Shown here: in pieces, positions 21,518-23,046 of the stretch | How positions within the stretch are numbered: position 1 is the first letter of the stretch | Layout of the letters: each line of letters starts with the position of its first letter | NCBI GenBank assembly: GCA_964602985.1 | Contig: CAZRTJ010000035.1 | Location: forward strand, 1 to 23,046 | Origin: CAYZJB01 sp964602985 | GTDB lineage: Bacteria > CLD3 > SB21 | Length of the DNA: 23,046 nucleotides | Direction of reading: 5' to 3' | The notes under the pieces: model-generated | What the model was told of the DNA's origin: nothing | Database searches by the model: none | What the model saw: the letters and a program-made list of their open reading frames with translations, nothing else | Made by a program: the position numbers and the translations under genes

Positions 21518-22933
21518 ATGCCCATTCGCAAAGACTATGTCATCCTTCCCGTCTATCTGCGTATGCATGCGCCGGAAGCATATACAGGCCGCGGGGTCAC
21601 GATCGCCTTCATCGATAGCGGCTTTTACCCGCACCCGTGCCTGACGCAGCCTCGGGATCGTATCCGCGCCATCGTCGATGTCACGCAGGAGAAACTGAGC
21701 GGTGAGGATTTTCGCATGGTCCATGCCTCGAGCTGGCATGGAACCATGGTGGCCTCCGTCGCGTGCGGGAGTGGTCACTCTTCCAAAGGGTATTACCGCG
21801 GCATCGCACCCGGTTCGGATGTCGTACTCATCAAGGCTTACGATGGACGACGGATCACGTCAGCGAACATCGCCAAGGCCCTGCGCTGGGTCATCAAGAA
21901 TGCGCCGTCCTTTGGCATTCGAATCGTTAACATCAGTCTGGGCGCGAACAAAGAAAAGAGCGAGGCCATTTGTCGCGCCGTTCAACAGTTGACTGAAATG
22001 GGGATCGTCGTGATTGCGGCGGCCGGGAATTCACGCCAGGCGCCCGTGCCTCCTGCCAGTTGCACTCACGCCATCACGGTGGGCGGAATCGTGGATGGAA
22101 ATTCGAATGACGCGCGCCTTATGTGCGAATACGGGTCGTCGAGAGGGCCCGCCGTCGATGGTACGCACAAGCCGGATATCGTTGCGCCCAGTCACCTGTT
22201 GCCTGCTCCCATGCTGCCGAACAACTCCGTCATTCGAGAATCGGAACTATTGCACCGGCTGGTCAAGATTCCGTTGAAACGGCTGATTCCGGAGCTTGCC
22301 AAGGTTCTGGGCTACACCCATCTTGGAAAAGACATCGTAAGAAAATCGCCACGCGAAATTCGTCGAGCCATTCGGGACCGCATGCACGCAGAGAAATTTT
22401 TTGCTCCGTATTACCAGCATGTCGACGGGACGTCCTTTGCGGCGCCGATCGTCTCATCCATCGTGGCGCAGATGTTGGAAGCCAATGGCGGCCTCAGTCC
22501 GGCATTGATCAAATACATTCTGAAGACGACGGCAAGACGGTTGCCCGACATTGATCCGATGGCGCAAGGAGCGGGTCTCGTGAATGCGGCGGAATGCGTG
22601 CAGTGGGCCCTGGCCGAAAGAGAAGACATTCGCCAATTCCCAATCGTACGCGAGGGGCGAATTACATTTTCGTATTCCAACTCCAAGGCCCGGACTGTCG
22701 AACTCGTCGGCGATCTGACCGCGTGGCAGCAAGGAGTTCTGCGCATGCACAAGGTTGACAACGTATGGCGGGTCGACATTCCCCACCTTCGTTTCGGAAA
22801 ATACGCGTACAAGTATCTCGTGGACGAAACGCATTGGACCAAGGATCCGCACAATCCTCATTCGGAAGCGGACCCTTTTGGTGGTGAAAACAGTCTGCTG
22901 AAGTTGGAGAGTCAGGGGTATCCGCAGAAATGA
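21518..22933 (+). CDS. Subtilisin-like serine protease (S8) with C-terminal CBM48/AMPK-type glycogen-binding module
   Basis: This 471-residue protein has a full subtilase triad: Asp33 in TIAFIDSG, His74 in SWHGTMVA and Ser306 in DGTSFAAPIVS, with oxyanion Asn171 in AAAGNS. Between KPDIVAPS (218-225) and the Ser block lies an insertion of about 75 residues rich in Arg/Lys and predicted helices (LLHRLVKIPLKRLIPELAKV, then KSPREIRRAIRDRM). Residues about 385-465 form an E-set/CBM48-like module: ARTVELVGDLTAWQ (consensus '..V.l.GdFn.W'), VWRVDIPHLRFGKYAYKYLVD, then DPHNPHSEADPFGGENSLL. There is no signal peptide or pro-domain, so it is probably cytoplasmic. ATG 21518 directly follows a terminator T-run with no Shine-Dalgarno; ATG 21563 is the alternative but is just before the domain. 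Expression probably relies on read-through from rpsU or a leaderless start. Confidence 0.92.
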   Translation: MPIRKDYVILPVYLRMHAPEAYTGRGVTIAFIDSGFYPHPCLTQPRDRIRAIVDVTQEKLSGEDFRMVHASSWHGTMVASVACGSGHSSKGYYRGIAPGSDVVLIKAYDGRRITSANIAKALRWVIKNAPSFGIRIVNISLGANKEKSEAICRAVQQLTEMGIVVIAAAGNSRQAPVPPASCTHAITVGGIVDGNSNDARLMCEYGSSRGPAVDGTHKPDIVAPSHLLPAPMLPNNSVIRESELLHRLVKIPLKRLIPELAKVLGYTHLGKDIVRKSPREIRRAIRDRMHAEKFFAPYYQHVDGTSFAAPIVSSIVAQMLEANGGLSPALIKYILKTTARRLPDIDPMAQGAGLVNAAECVQWALAEREDIRQFPIVREGRITFSYSNSKARTVELVGDLTAWQQGVLRMHKVDNVWRVDIPHLRFGKYAYKYLVDETHWTKDPHNPHSEADPFGGENSLLKLESQGYPQK

Positions 22934-22998
22934 ACGCTGACCGAGATACGTTGACTGCCTTCACGGAGCGCTGGCTGGATTCGTCTCAAACGCCCTGA
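22930..22998 (+). other. 22-codon ORF overlapping the subtilase stop; otherwise no gene to the window end
   Basis: ATG 22930 overlaps the subtilase TGA (ATGA) and opens a 22-codon frame (MNADRDTLTAFTERWL...) that ends at 22998. It may be the start of a gene broken by a frameshift, or chance. Bases 22999-23046 show no terminator or RNA gene. Confidence 0.2.
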
Positions 22999-23046
22999 CG
23001 CGACGCACCGACATCACTTCCTGTCCACAAGTGTGTTCGTTTTTCA

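Noticed and set aside
21149..21778. 209-codon - strand frame across rpsU and the subtilase start
   Set aside because: It runs antisense through rpsU and two terminators and has no recognisable domain.
1..23046. CRISPR array, tRNA, rRNA, transposase or prophage genes
   Set aside because: Read through on both strands; no regularly spaced repeats, cloverleaf-like segments or transposase/phage proteins were found by eye. A tRNA or Rfam scan would settle this.

Overview
The window comes from a Gram-negative (diderm) bacterium that I cannot place in a phylum. The evidence for two membranes is two lipobox lipoproteins, a MacA/MacB-like export system and a small secreted, glycine-rich barrel-like protein. 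G+C is in the mid-50s by eye. The core genes are a homodimeric eukaryotic/archaeal-type glycyl-tRNA synthetase, DNA primase and ribosomal protein S21. Gene order does not match any model organism I recognise: dnaG is not next to rpoD, and rpsU is not next to dnaG.

Left part, mostly + strand (1-7626). There is a broken or truncated SGNH-hydrolase end and an SRPBCC/AHSA1 protein. Then comes a promoter-driven run: glyS, a HlyD/MacA-type adaptor, a LolD/MacB-type ATPase and two FtsX-type permeases. The adaptor start codon touches the glyS stop codon, so the exporter probably shares the glyS transcript. An LppM-like lipoprotein with its own candidate promoter ends at a strong bidirectional terminator.

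Middle (7660-13408). On the - strand lie a secreted barrel-like protein and a radical SAM/SPASM-like enzyme. Facing away from them is a CTP-dependent lipid kinase (dolichol/phytol/diacylglycerol kinase family) overlapping dnaG by 4 bp. Next are a small NTF2-fold protein (-) and a methyltransferase with a signal-like N terminus (+).

Right-middle, - strand (13410-20401). Seven ORFs lie head to tail with overlaps or short gaps: a fused isobutyryl-CoA mutase (icmF), a 95-residue unknown, a 507-residue lipoprotein, a DUF486 membrane protein, a 45-codon stub resembling the start of a LysE-type exporter, uridine kinase, and a MESH1-type small alarmone hydrolase.

Right end, + strand (20559-23046). 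A consensus promoter is followed by a leader of about 150 nt with an intrinsic terminator and competing pairings, and then an RRM RNA-binding protein. After it come rpsU and a cytoplasmic-looking subtilisin fused to a CBM48/AMPK-type glycogen-binding module. Its start codon sits directly on the U-tract of the rpsU terminator.

The observations I consider most worth follow-up are the putative attenuator upstream of the RRM gene, the intracellular subtilase-CBM48 fusion, the coupled icmF and 95-residue partner, the LysE-like stub embedded between two genes, the radical SAM/secreted-protein pair, and the possible leaderless start of the lipid kinase gene. I found no CRISPR array, tRNA, rRNA, insertion sequence or phage module.
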